Shown piece by piece: positions 23,382 to 33,980 of a stretch of 64,000 nt of DNA (position 1 is the first letter of the stretch; every line of letters starts with the position of its first letter). The notes under the pieces are model-generated. The model had not been told where the DNA came from, did no database searches, and saw only the letters and a list, made by a program, of their open reading frames with translations. Source of the DNA: Kalmusia sp. IMI 367209 (Eukaryota; Ascomycota; Dothideomycetes; Pleosporales; Didymosphaeriaceae). The stretch lies in the NCBI GenBank assembly GCA_027946365.1, contig JAPEUQ010000008.1, positions 1,364,001-1,428,000 of the forward strand, written 5' to 3'. The position numbers were made by a program, and so were the translations under genes.

Positions 23382-23806
23382 CTAAGCTTTGTTGATCTTG
23401 AACCCGAGAGGCACACGATCAGCGCGGACGTAGCTGCCTCCCTCTGCCTCAGGCGCAGGCTCGGCCTTGGCGTCTCTCTTCAATCCACCAACATACCACA
23501 ATGGAGCGTAGGTAGAGGCCTTTGCCTCCTCCTCGGCCTTAGCGTCCCTCTTCAATCCACCAACGTACCACAGAGGGGCATAGGTGGAGGCCTTCACTTC
23601 GTCATCTTTGGCGACGTCCTCGCGTTTGTTAATCTTGAAGCCCAGAGGTACGCCTTCAGTACGGACGTAGCTTCCACCGGTTGTCGCTTCAGGTTTGCCT
23701 ACGCAGAATTAGTGCGTCGCTCAATTCGCTATCAGATGAACGTACTGATCGGGCTTGCTGCCACGGCGGTGGCGACCGAGAGTAGAGCAAGAGCGGAAAA
23801 CTTCAT
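23382..23806 (-). CDS. Secreted kexin-processed repeat peptide precursor (candidate RiPP/KEP)
   Basis: Exons are 23806-23746 and 23698-23382 (47-nt intron, phase 1), giving 125 aa. Residues 1-17 form a signal peptide (MKFSALALLSVATAVAA). The rest is four peptides separated by Lys-Arg kexin sites and acidic/Ala spacers. Peptide A (28-44) is GGSYVRTEGVPLGFKIN, ending at KR46. Peptide B appears twice, at 58-69 and 82-93, as STYAPLWYVGGL, ending at KR71 and KR95. Peptide A' (107-123) ends the protein with KA and needs no last cut. Spacers such as DAKAEEEAKA resemble X-Ala trimming spacers of alpha-factor precursors. The layout matches UstA/PhomA-type precursors of ustiloxins, phomopsins and epichloecyclins, and the divergent UstYa gene supports this. 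An alpha-type mating pheromone is the main alternative, though no W..PGQP-like core is present. Confidence 0.85.
23475..23591 (-). repeat. Tandem coding repeat of peptide B with kexin sites
   Basis: Two copies of the 15-codon segment encoding ASTYAPLWYVGGLKR (23591-23547 and 23519-23475) lie in a 72-nt period with the spacer. The protein copies are identical. The DNA copies differ at seven codons, all silent (Ser, Tyr, Ala, Pro, Leu, Tyr, Arg codons). This pattern indicates selection on the peptide, not a recent duplication. Confidence 0.9.
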
Positions 23807-24863
23807 GGTGCTGGGCTTCGAAGACTTCGGACTGCACTGTGCGGCGAAGAGATGTCTCCCTACTGTGCAAAGGCAGCAAGCTTTATACAAGTCCAATATG
23901 GTCCTGAATACCGCGAAGATCGCTTAGACTCGGTTCTCAGTTCTGGCAACCAACACTGACTGAAAGATATCTTCCCCGCCCTCCCTTTCCCAGACTATGC
24001 CGATAGAACACTTGGCCGACAGGATCTCGTGTGCCATCTACCTTCCTCACTGAGATGCAAATCCGTTCTCGAAGCCGCCCCTTCGGTTTTCTAGCCCGGC
24101 AGGTGCTCTCGTTATCGGGACGGCTACTTTGCACCCACCAAGATGATAGAGGGTCGTATGCCACTTGCACAGCAGTCAGGCTGCCTATCCAAGCTCGTGA
24201 GACCGCATCTCCTTGCCCACGCGTGGAATATGCAACATCTCGACTTCTGTATACTATTCCCGGCATCAAAGCTCGAAGAACGAAGCCATGGCTATCCCAT
24301 TGTGGTGTCTTTGGGTAGGATATACGGCCGTAACGTTTCGAGACGCTCTAAGAAACATACCATAATCGAGCTAAGCTAAACGACAAAAGTTTTCGCCCCA
24401 CACCGTTATACCCTTCTGCAATCCTTCGATAGGTGTTCTATGAGCTCGTTGTCTAGCGTACGCCGCCTCAGCCTTGTGACCTTCCCTATAAAGCGACAGC
24501 GGGATTTGAGAATCCGTCGCCTAGTTAGTCGTCGCTATAGAAACATAATCCTATTGGATAGATCCAAGTACATAGGCGAGACGTACGACATCTCTGGTGC
24601 AATATCTTCGTGTAGAATGCCATTTGGTAGGATTAATGTCTACGCGTGGTAACCGATGATACAAGCGCCAAGAAGTAGTAGCAACAGAAGCCCCAACAAT
24701 CAAGTCGAGAACGATGCATTTGGTTGGCTTAGATAACAGAGGGGCGAAAATAGTCGCGTGAGTGTGACGCCCCTTGGGCTTCGCCAGTGCATACAGTTTC
24801 TCCGGTCTTTTGGTTCAATGCTTGCTCACGACTCCTCTGCTTCCTGCCGTGCACGTAGTAAGA
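23807..24863. promoter_or_regulatory. Shared divergent promoter of precursor and UstYa gene, 1.06 kb
   Basis: Both genes start at the edges of this segment and point away from each other, which would allow co-regulation. Apart from the TATA box near the precursor start I can name no binding site with confidence. Short ORFs at 24031-24318 and 24440-24652 have no protein-like features. Confidence 0.5.
23882..23887 (-). promoter_or_regulatory. TATA box of the peptide precursor gene
   Basis: TATAAA on the minus strand, 76 nt upstream of the ATG, at a normal distance for a fungal TATA element. Strongly expressed or inducible secreted-protein genes often have one. Position and sequence are the only evidence. 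Confidence 0.5.
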
Positions 24864-25824
24864 ATGAGTTGGTTCGCTCGATCTCAACGCTATGAGAAGA
24901 TAGCTCCAGGAGAGTCTTCCGAAGACGTTTCGCAACAATCACGAATACTACCTTTCGCAGCCCAGATACACAGAAATGCCGCTACGCATATCAACCTTCT
25001 CTTTCTTGTTGCGAACATCATCTTCCTAGCCGCAACTCTTTGGACAGCGCAGCACATTAACTCAGCAAATTCGTTACTCAAGAGAACGAACACGTATAGT
25101 ATGCTCTAGTCACGCCTACCCAGATGACTACAGCGGCCAGTGACTTATAAGCACAGCACCTCTTCTCCACCAGTACGACTTCTCATTCCAAAGGGTAAAA
25201 AACAATGCAAGCCTCTTCAACAACCCCTACAGCATCTACAAAGATGACCCATCGCCTGCAGTCGACGACGCCTGGGACGCCATAGCAGACACACCCGTGC
25301 TCGCCATCTCCAAGGACGACGTTTTGAAAATGGGCAAGGACCCCGAGTACGTCGTCGGCGTACCTGAAGAATTCGGTAAAGCCAGAATTCCGGATCATTG
25401 CATAGATGATAAACTAACCATGAGATCGGAAGGCTACGGACCCAACAAATACTTTGCCGTCAACGACGGCCAGCACCTCATCCATTGCCTCAACGAGGTG
25501 CGCAAGTTCGCCTACTACGATTACTACTATCTGCCCGCCTATGGCAACGCTTCAAACCTCCCAAGACTGGTTGCAGCGCATCGGTCGCACTGTGTGGGCG
25601 TGCTGCTGGATGCGCTGACGTGCCAGCCAAGCTTGAACATGGTGGTTTGGGAGTGGATGGAGGGGATGCGCGAGCCATGGCCTGACTTCAATGTGTGGAG
25701 GAAGTGCCAGGACTACGGGCTGTTTTACGAATGGCAGAAGGGGGCGCAGGTAGAGATTGAGAAGATCAAGGGGTGGGACTGGGGAGAGGAAGGGGAAAAG
25801 AGAGGGAGATGCTGGAGGAGTTGA
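24864..25824 (+). CDS. UstYa-family (DUF3328) membrane oxidase
   Basis: Exons are 24864-25098 and 25157-25824 (58-nt intron, phase 1), giving 300 aa. It has a short cytosolic N-terminus, one transmembrane helix at about 43-62 (INLLFLVANIIFLAATLWTA), and a lumenal domain. That domain carries the two family hallmarks, HLIHC at 185-189 (followed by LNEVRK) and HRSHC at 220-224 (followed by a Cys at 234). DUF3328/UstYa proteins install oxidative cross-links, hydroxylations or halogens in fungal peptide products, including macrocyclisation in ustiloxin, phomopsin and asperipin biosynthesis. The His/Cys motifs are thought to bind copper. The gene is divergent from the kexin-processed precursor, with a 1.06-kb shared promoter. 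I see no UstYb, tyrosinase, methyltransferase or P450 gene in the window, so this would be a minimal locus. Some family members act in non-RiPP clusters, which is the main caveat. Confidence 0.9.
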
Positions 25825-27055
25825 AGGGGACAAGGTGGTGGCGAACATGGTCATGGTAGTCATTGGTCGTAGGCCTTATCAAATCATAGAAAGTTCATGT
25901 TCATACATCTATCCTCAGAAAATATCAATGCCCCAGTCACGCGTCCACCCTTCCATGTCTTCATCTCAACTGCACGTTCAGTGAAGCTAGGCCTTACTCG
26001 TTAACTCGTTGCTTCCTCGTCATTATGTCCTACACCTAATCTGCATCAGCCCACTCCTTTGCTACCCTGTTGCGCCACCCTTGTCTCTCTGCAGGTTGAA
26101 AAGCTACCGACAGCGTGCCAAAAGTCAAAATAAAAGCGCGCATGCACTTCGTAGCTCCCCGTCTACAAAACAAGGCCAATCGATGGATAGATATACTTTC
26201 GGGGGAACATCTTTCCACACTTGTACCTTTCCCTTGATCCTTGGCCCCTGGGCTCCGCCTCTCGGCGAAACAGCCGTCCAAACGATGCAAAGATGGATCA
26301 GGCACCATGCACTACGTCGTCACGTTGAGCCGCTGCTTCGCGTTGAAACAGGCATGCGGGTTAGCGCGAACGTTCGGTGGTGCTCAGAAAGCTTGGGGGA
26401 GCGCGGCCCGCTATTGGCGGGTCAGACGGTGGTGTGAAACCGAACGAGGAATGACCCAGTTCGCAACACTGAATTTCTTATTCTGACATTGGGATTGATG
26501 GAGAGTAACCTTTACGTAGGTGATTATTGGATGTCACGTTGGCGGTGGCGGTGAGAAGAAGAAACGGCGCAGGTCTAGATCGCTGCTCAGCCGCAAAACG
26601 CACAGATCAGGGCTGAAAGTGATAACGGGTACGACTGGCACGTCACGGTCACAGACGGGAGAAGAGCAAGTATTGTAGTTGAATGCGCGGTGCATAGTTT
26701 ATTTTATAGGTTAAAGGTTATGTGCAACCCAAGCCTGAGTTCCATATCTAAAACCAGATCCTAACCAACCCCCCAGTCCCTAAAGTGGTATACAAAGAAG
26801 TGTAAAAAGAAGATATCAAGTGAACGACAAGAAGGGGTCAAAGGATAGTACATGTTCTTCAAAAGGGCAATTGAGATGGATACGACTCCCAGAAGATTGA
26901 TCCGCTTGTGTTGTCATGGTTCTCGTAAAAAGCGCTGATCCTGCCGGCGCTAGCAATATGTCTGCAAATGTGGGTATACTATTGAAGCTGCGCTAATGGA
27001 AACTGGGCAAGATGGTTGGAGTCTTCCTATGAAGAAAGGTGGACGTTGAAGTTAT
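25825..27055. other. Intergenic, 1.2 kb
   Basis: A convergent region between the UstYa gene and the RlpA-like gene, holding both 3' UTRs. No gene, repeat or RNA is recognised. Confidence 0.55.
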
Positions 27056-27907
27056 CTATCCGATGACGGTCCAGGACATGCCGCTCTCGAGACGGTCGCC
27101 GGATGCGCCGCCGATGCCGCCGGTGAGGGCCTCCCAGAGAGCGGGAGTGGCATCGAGGCCACCCGTGCCGGTGCAGCCGGAGCAGCGGTCGACGATCTTG
27201 GCGTCCTGAGTCTTGCCGTTGTAGGTGACGCGGATCTTCTTGTTGCACCACTTGTTGGTGGGCAGACCGGTGGCAGGGTCGTAGGTGGAGTCGCCGAAGC
27301 CTTCGACGGCGAGAGCAGCCAACATGTCGGTATCGCTGACTGGGTCACCGCAAGCGCCGAGACCGCCGTTGTAGTAGTTCATGGTAAGGGAACCAGAGTA
27401 GCTCTCACCGCCACCGCTGCCACCAGAGGGTTGAGATGGCTGGGACTCAGCGGGGGCAGTGGAGGAAGGCGCGGGGGCAGCCTCAGAAGATGGCTCGGGG
27501 GCAGGGGTAGGAGTGGGCTCCGGAGTAGGGGTGACGGGCTCAGGAGTGGGAGTTGGGGAAGACTCGACCACGGGCTCAGGAGTGCTTGACGGGACCTCGG
27601 GCACGGGAGTGGAAGAGACAATGGGCTCTGGGGTGGGCTCGACCACAACAGCAGATGACGAAGGAGCAGCAGCAGAGGAGCTGGCTACGGCTGCGGCAGA
27701 GCTGGAGGGCTTGTTCTCGAAGAAGAGAGCCGGAGTGGAAGAAGGAGCGACGGGAGCATCGGTAGCCTGCTGGCCGTCCCAGACAGTGGTGAAGACGACG
27801 ACAGTTTGGATGACAGTGTTCGTCTTGGTGACGTAGGCGCGCTTGTCGACGGGGGCAGCGAGGGCCAGAGAGGCGAAGAGGGCCGAGGCAACGACTGCGG
27901 ACTTCAT
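27056..27907 (-). CDS. Secreted RlpA-like double-psi beta-barrel protein (Asp f 7-like)
   Basis: A single exon of 283 aa. Residues 1-18 form a signal peptide, followed by a probable kexin site at K22-R23 that would yield a mature start at AYVTKTNTV. Residues about 50-165 are a low-complexity linker of Pro, Ser, Thr and Glu with repeated TPEP units, probably O-glycosylated. The C-terminal domain (about 170-283) is an RlpA-like barrel: TMNYYNGGLGACG, a Cys-rich middle (NKWCNKKIRV and VDRCSGCTG), then a helix LDATPALWEAL. This matches expansin/cerato-platanin-related barrels such as Asp f 7. By family it is a cell-wall-associated or secreted carbohydrate-binding protein; no enzymatic activity can be assigned. 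Confidence 0.87.
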   Translation of the reverse strand: MKSAVVASALFASLALAAPVDKRAYVTKTNTVIQTVVVFTTVWDGQQATDAPVAPSSTPALFFENKPSSSAAAVASSSAAAPSSSAVVVEPTPEPIVSSTPVPEVPSSTPEPVVESSPTPTPEPVTPTPEPTPTPAPEPSSEAAPAPSSTAPAESQPSQPSGGSGGGESYSGSLTMNYYNGGLGACGDPVSDTDMLAALAVEGFGDSTYDPATGLPTNKWCNKKIRVTYNGKTQDAKIVDRCSGCTGTGGLDATPALWEALTGGIGGASGDRLESGMSWTVIG

Positions 27908-30900
27908 TTTTGCTTTTGTGGTGTTGTTGACGTGCTGGATAGCAATGTGTAACGTGGGTATGTTGGATAGATGTCCAGAGAGTGTGCGGATCGACTAGCA
28001 ATCCAAAAGGTGATACTTGATGTAAGTGTCTGTCTGTCCTGGTGGTGCAGTAGATGTGCTGTGTGGTAGTCTGTGACTTGCGTCGGTATAGACTGTGTGA
28101 CTGAGAAAGACTGGATGAGATGCTGGATCTCGGGAATCGACAATGAATGTGGGGAGAGAACGAAATGGACAAATGCAAGACCTCAAGCCTGTAGAGAGTG
28201 GACAGGAGGAGGGCAGCGAGTGTCTTTTAAAGATTGACGGAGGTTTAGGTGAGATGGGGGAGTGGAGGAGCCGGACAAAGCGAGAAGGAGCTGCGGACTG
28301 GGTCTTTTGCGCTAGCAACGTGCCCCTGCGCGGCTCGACAGCCACGAACAGCCGCCACGCAACGCCGGCTGGCATTGGCCGCGAGTGTCCGGGGCCCTTG
28401 TCGCCGGTGCCTTTTTTTTTCTTTCTTCTCTTTCGCGCAGTGGGGACCGGCGGCGGCGATTCAACAGCAAAGCGTCGGAACCAGGCGTGCGCCCACGGAC
28501 CCTGAACCAGCGTGGCTCGCCCATCGACTCCTCGTCGCAGTGCGCCGTGTCACTCTCGCGCGTCTGCTTCCCCAGCTCCGACTCCAGTCCCAGCTCCAGC
28601 ACCAGCTCCAGCGCCAGACATAGCGGTCGATCCCATTCCGCTGCCCATCTCCGCCGGCCGGCAGGGCTGTCTCTCGTGTGCACCTAATTCGGGCGGACAG
28701 GCAATTTGCGTGCTGGCTGACGAGTTTCACGCATCCGATTCCAGCTAGGCGCAGCCCGTCTCACAGGCACGCAGCCACTCAGCACCACACGCCGCCGTGA
28801 TCGCCAGGCACACGTCGCCAGTGGCCGCTGCAGACAAGGGGCAACACGAACAGGAACAAAGCCAGCCGCAGCGCGAGTCACAAGCTGCAGTGCGCCGTCT
28901 CCTCCTCCTCCTCCTCGTCCTCCTCCGTCGCATCGCCCAGGGCTTTCACATGGCCGCTCTCCCGAGGTTGCTCCAGCATGGTCCACCGGGGATCCCCCGA
29001 CACGTGGACTGCTCCCTGGCGCGTGCGAATGCGCTGCAGAAACATGTTTTTGTGTTTGCCCAGGCGCGAGCCTTCGTGTTTGCCGCATGTCTCGCCCTTT
29101 CTCGCTCGCTCCAACGCCGGCTGAGCGTGTGCCTGCGTTGGTCTCACTCGCTGGCCTCTGGCCATCCGTCTTACGTTGCGCTGGCCGGTGCGCACCCGCG
29201 TCCCACTCGTCGCACTCTTGCTTGTCCACGCCGTCATCGACGACTGGCCCTGCGTCGCAGCATGCATCCAAGATGAATTGCGGGCCGCCTGCAGCCGCGA
29301 TGGTTTCCTACTGGGTGCCTGCAGCTTCTATGCAGCCTTCTGCGCGCGCCAAAACTCTCTTATCCACTTATCGATAGCGATTGGGAATGCAACGACTCCG
29401 CAATACTCTGGACCACCTTCCATCACACCGCTGAGAGCCCAACTCGCTTCTCTAGGCTGACTGAAAAGTCTTTTGCCGCATAGGGTCGACTTGGTCCTCT
29501 CATCGGCTAATTCAGCCTGTTCACTGCTCCCAGGCGCACACACGGCGAATGTCGCCATGCGCAACTAGAAAACGTCAAACCACACACAAAGACGACTCGA
29601 AGCGGGGTACGCATTTCCATGGTGACCACGATGGCAGTTCCTCGTGGAGTCGCGTGGGCGGAATGGACCTCAAAGTGGAACGAACTGGTTCGGTAACCCG
29701 CTTCCGGCTTCAACGCCTGGTTCCGTAACCGTCATGCAACCGATCGAGCTGTAGACGCCGTCGTCCACGTGATCTCGATCATCGGCAGATGGAATGAAAA
29801 GTCTGTAAAAGCTCTCATGGTCGAGACTCTCAAAGTGGACACTCACAAAGTGAACACCGGCGCATCGTACCGCTCTCTGGCAGATGGCGGTGAAACGCGC
29901 CGACGAGCAGTGACAGTTCACCATGTCCTCGGCCAATGGCTTTGCGCTTAGATCCGTAACACAACTTCGAATTGGACATCATGTGTAATTTCCTCTTGTG
30001 GATTGTGTACGAGCACGAAACAGAGGCTTGCCACTAGATCTGGTCTGACTTTCGACCACAAGATTCGAGGCGTTGGTGGGCGACATCTCGTCCTACCTTC
30101 GCTTCCGCTGTTGGCTTCTCTCAAACCCCAGAATACCCTACCCTAAAAATCAGCTGAGCGACAGAGCATTGCTTGCCAGTTGCGCACCACTGCAACATGG
30201 TCCTTTCACACATGGGCTCACGCTAAGGATGTTGGTGCTGGCCGCATCGAGCGGCATACAGTTCCGCTTACTATTGCGTTGAACACTCAACACTTCCACG
30301 CGGCATATCGGAGCAGATCATGATAAGCGAATACTAATCTCTGTAGGGTATGCTTCTACTCATTGGCTACGATAGATTTGAATTTGTCTTTCTTTTACAC
30401 ATGTCCAAAGCCTCTAAGATTCCACTCGACAAGCCCCACTACTAGTGAAGTGTCGCATACTACGCCAACAATTAGCCACTTCTGATTTCGCACCTTCAAT
30501 TAGTCCAGTTCAACATGTCTCATTCATTTTCGTTACGCAGATGATCGTCGCTGTATCTCGCTTATAGTACGTGGTGATCTGCACCGCATAGTGCACCATG
30601 CACTCGCATGTAACCGAGTCGTCCATGCATATCGCACATCGCAGAATGCTCACTACCTCCGACATGAGATGCTACCTCGTCGGCGCACAGCAGAGGGTAC
30701 TTACATCATTACATCGCTTCACGTTGAGTGGTCAGGCGTCCTCCGATTACGCCTAAGGAAGTCCGAAGCCTCATCTCCGTATTAGGATTATGACTACCAT
30801 GTTGGGAACTTTGCGAGAAACGTATTGTGGCGAAGCAGGTGCCTGAAAACAGGTCTCATTTGGTCGAATTCAATGGTGGGGTGATGTGAGTGTCAATGTC

Positions 30901-31335
30901 GTTGAGCGTCGTGGTTGATGTTGTATGAGCGAGAGTGTACTTCCATGACTTTCGCACCTTTGGCTTGTAGTCTGCTTTTACAAACCTACTTGGTCTCAGC
31001 CTTCTTTGCTCGTTCTGATTGCGTATCCATCAACGTAATGTGCATACATTTCCGTGTGATGGGGTGTAATTCCCTCGACACTTATAGCTCGTTAGATAGA
31101 GTGAACCGATAGCACTCTTTGTCAATCATGATCATGATCAACTTTAGCTGCTCTCTTCTGTGTTCACACTCGTGTCTTGGTTTGCTTCAAACCCTCACTT
31201 GATTGCAAGTATTCCTACGTTTACATCCGTATTCTCCAAACGAAGCAGCAGCATCCACATCATTCTCACTACATTCATCACTAGATCGACCACACTTCTA
31301 CGCGCTCTAGCAAAGGCTACATCACCTCGACCGCT
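27908..31335. other. Long gene-poor interval, 3.4 kb
   Basis: From 27908 to about 29900 the DNA is GC-rich with overlapping Arg/Ser/Cys-rich ORFs on both strands and no family features; the first part is the promoter of the RlpA-like gene. From 29900 to 31335 it is more AT-balanced with no long ORF. A short palindromic TGATCA/ATCATGATCATGATCA stretch lies at about 31125-31141. No transposon or RNA gene is recognised. Confidence 0.5.
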
Positions 31336-32487
31336 CTACTCCAAGAAACCCAACCACTTTTCCCCATCATAGTACCGCTCCTGTCCCCCAGGGTGCCTCT
31401 GCCATGATAAACTCGCATCTTTCTCCGTGCCCCACGGTCCTTGCACCCAGACGTAATTGCTTCCATTCTGATAATACCATCGGCCATGCTTTTCGCTCCA
31501 CTTGAAGGACGGCAAGCTAGGTTCTGATGCCGATTCTGCGGGTGCAGCTGGAGCTGCTTCTGATGCTGGCGTGGTTGCACTAGGCGTTGGCGTGCTTGTA
31601 CCGAGCAGCTGACTGGGGAAGAGTTAGTGGGAGGGGAAAGGAGGAGAAGAAGAAGCAAGATGAATAAGCAGAAAGAAGTCAGAGTACTTACGGTCCGTTG
31701 CCCAGAAGAACCATATTAGACCAATCCTCGCCTGTGAGATCTTCGAATTTCTGCGTGCCTTCCTCAAACTCGATGGTCACTGGGTTTTTGATCTTTAGTT
31801 TCTTATTGTGCGGAGTCCAACTCCAGCCCATCGGATTTGTCCACGGCTGTACAACGGAACAAGTCTTTAGCACAATTCTCTTTCTTTCCTTTCAAGAGTC
31901 CTTCCACGAGACCGAAGTCATTGCAAACCGGAGAGATAGAGGATACATACCTTCTCCGCACTAACGACGAATGCGCCCTGAGCCAACACCACAACCGCCG
32001 CCCTACTAATCTTGAACACCCCGCTCTTCGCCCTCCCATCCTCTTCCATCTGCCAACTCAACTTATCCAGCACTGTACTCCCCTTCTGAACCTTCCTATG
32101 CCCCTGCATCTTCCCGCTATGCAGCTGCGTCCAACTACTCTGCCTTTCCGCGCCGACACTCGTCTCCACGCCCTCCACCATGGGCATGCTCACCGCGACC
32201 TGGCCAGTGCTCTTGTTCACGTGCTCCTCCGAGGTGGGCGCAGACTCGATGTGCACGGGGCCGTAGTCTGTGATTTCAGGGTTGGTGGGGGAGGCAGAGC
32301 CAGGGGCCGAGGCGAAGAGCAGATTGATGGCGGCTTCCATGAAGCGCTGGTCGCGGCCGTACTGGATGTCGAACTGGAAGCGGAGGAGGCAGGCGGGCTT
32401 GGCGTTGAGCGTGCCCCATGAGTGCGATGTGAGCGTAATCGTTATGCCGCGTTGGTCGCCGTCTGGGCGGTAGTAGAGGACGGGCAT
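31336..32487 (-). CDS. Conserved fungal hypothetical protein
   Basis: Exons are 32487-31951, 31846-31692 and 31612-31336 (introns 104 and 79 nt), giving 322 aa with consistent phases. I choose the ATG at 32487 (MPVLYYRPDGDQRG); the frame upstream opens only with GTG. The first 180 residues look like a compact beta-rich domain (ITITLTSHSWGTLN, LLRFQFDIQYGRDQRF). The centre has PWTNPMGWSWTPHNKKL and a segment rich in Lys/Glu. A Pro/Ala/Ser linker follows, and the C-terminus is Trp/Tyr-rich with two similar turns, HGRWYYQNGSNYVWVQGPWG and QERYYDGEKWLGFLE. These aromatic repeats suggest a ligand-binding module, but I do not recognise the family. No signal peptide or transmembrane helix is seen. 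Confidence 0.75.
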
Positions 32488-33980
32488 TGGCTCTCTCTTC
32501 ACGTTTTCTCTTTTGCCTTGCGGTTGATATCTCTTTCTACTTGTTTACTACAGCTTTCTCTGCTGCTGCCTGCTGCAGGAATGTAAGTAGATATCCAGAG
32601 GCTATTTTCCTTTGGAGGTGGTCGTATGTTTTGAGGCGGGGTCTGTTTCTGATTCTGGCTTAGGCCTCATGTGGGATAGTTTATGGGGCCGGATACAAAA
32701 TGCTGACCGGATACATCCTTCCGTAGTGAAAGCATTGCCTGGATCCTGCCAGATGGTTGTATTGTGTTTAAGAACGTCAGATCTTAGCGAATGGGATGGT
32801 TGAGTATAATACACGCTCTTGCTCCATGATGCATGATAAGAACGCAGATTGCGCAGGGACTATGCTGTAAAAGTTTGCTGTTCCTCTCATCGCTGGCCCA
32901 TTCACTCACTGTACTAAAGGTGGTTGAATACGGGGATTATATTATTTTCGTCGAGATATTATGAGATGGGAATGATAACTTCGAATGAGTGTCCCTTCTC
33001 TTTTCGGTTAGTAGGCTTCGTTGGATGGAATCGTTTAACGGCGAATCTTGACAACTGCCCTAAGTGTAGAGCGCAAGAAATAGACACCGCAACTCTATAC
33101 GCAGCGCAGCTGTGTTTGAATCTTTATCTTTCTATCATTTCCGTTGTGGAGATATAGCGACGCCAAAGTTTTCACCATTACGCCTGTCGAACGCCACAGC
33201 ATTCTTCCTCCGCTCCGGTGTGCTTTGTCACGTCAACGTTTGAAGACGCTTCATTAAGAAAAGGCCACTGGCAATTCAATCAAGCACTGTATTAATTATT
33301 ACCCAGAAGCCCAGCTTCAATCTTTTCTGTCAAGGGATGACCTTATATCGAGGTGGTTGGAAAAGGTACTGTGAGAATGAAGCAGCTCCTTCACTAGGCA
33401 CTCATCATATCAGGGAACATAGATCCAGAAACAAGTTCTCATTCATTCTTACATAACAGTTTGAAAAGAAGGAGGCGGCGATGACCCTTAGAAGGTACCT
33501 AGAAACGAGCCCGTTCTTCTACCACAGATCGGGACTCACAAATATGTGCTCCGATCACCACGGCCCACAGCAAGCAGAATAGAATATAGGACATAAGAAA
33601 ATGGGTGGGTACTGGGATGCGTATGCGCATAGTAGGTTGGTCCTGGAGAGTTAGGTGGCAGGTCTCGCATCCCTTGCTCCTCTATCGTAATCGCCCACCT
33701 AGAACATTCCTCTGCCTGCTAACCAGCACAAAATGCAAGGTCCCCCTCTTGACGCGAGCGCGCGTTGAAGACGCGGCTGCCCGAATTCCAGACCTCCAAG
33801 GAAAAGATGGCTGGATTGGACCGAAAGTCCTCATCCTGTCTGCTACCTCCACAATTCTCTCCGACGATCAGCGCATCCCACAGTTGCGCGGTCTGTGAGA
33901 TCTGCAGTAGGTCGCACCTGAGAATCATTCGAATGCTGAAAAGAAATTTAACTTGCTAACATATATCAAGAGTAATTGCC
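32488..33980. other. Divergent intergenic region, 1.5 kb
   Basis: This is promoter DNA of the hypothetical protein (minus) and AXL2 (plus). The ORF at 33605-33898 has no family features. No RNA gene or repeat is recognised. Confidence 0.55.

Noticed and set aside
23382..23806. A victorin- or ustiloxin-type precursor as a firm identification
   Set aside because: Neither core resembles those products; only the architecture and the UstYa neighbour are shared, so the product is left open.
28684..29271. 195-codon minus-strand ORF in the gene-poor stretch
   Set aside because: Arg/Gly/Cys-rich with many overlapping frames on both strands; no conserved motif or splice structure.
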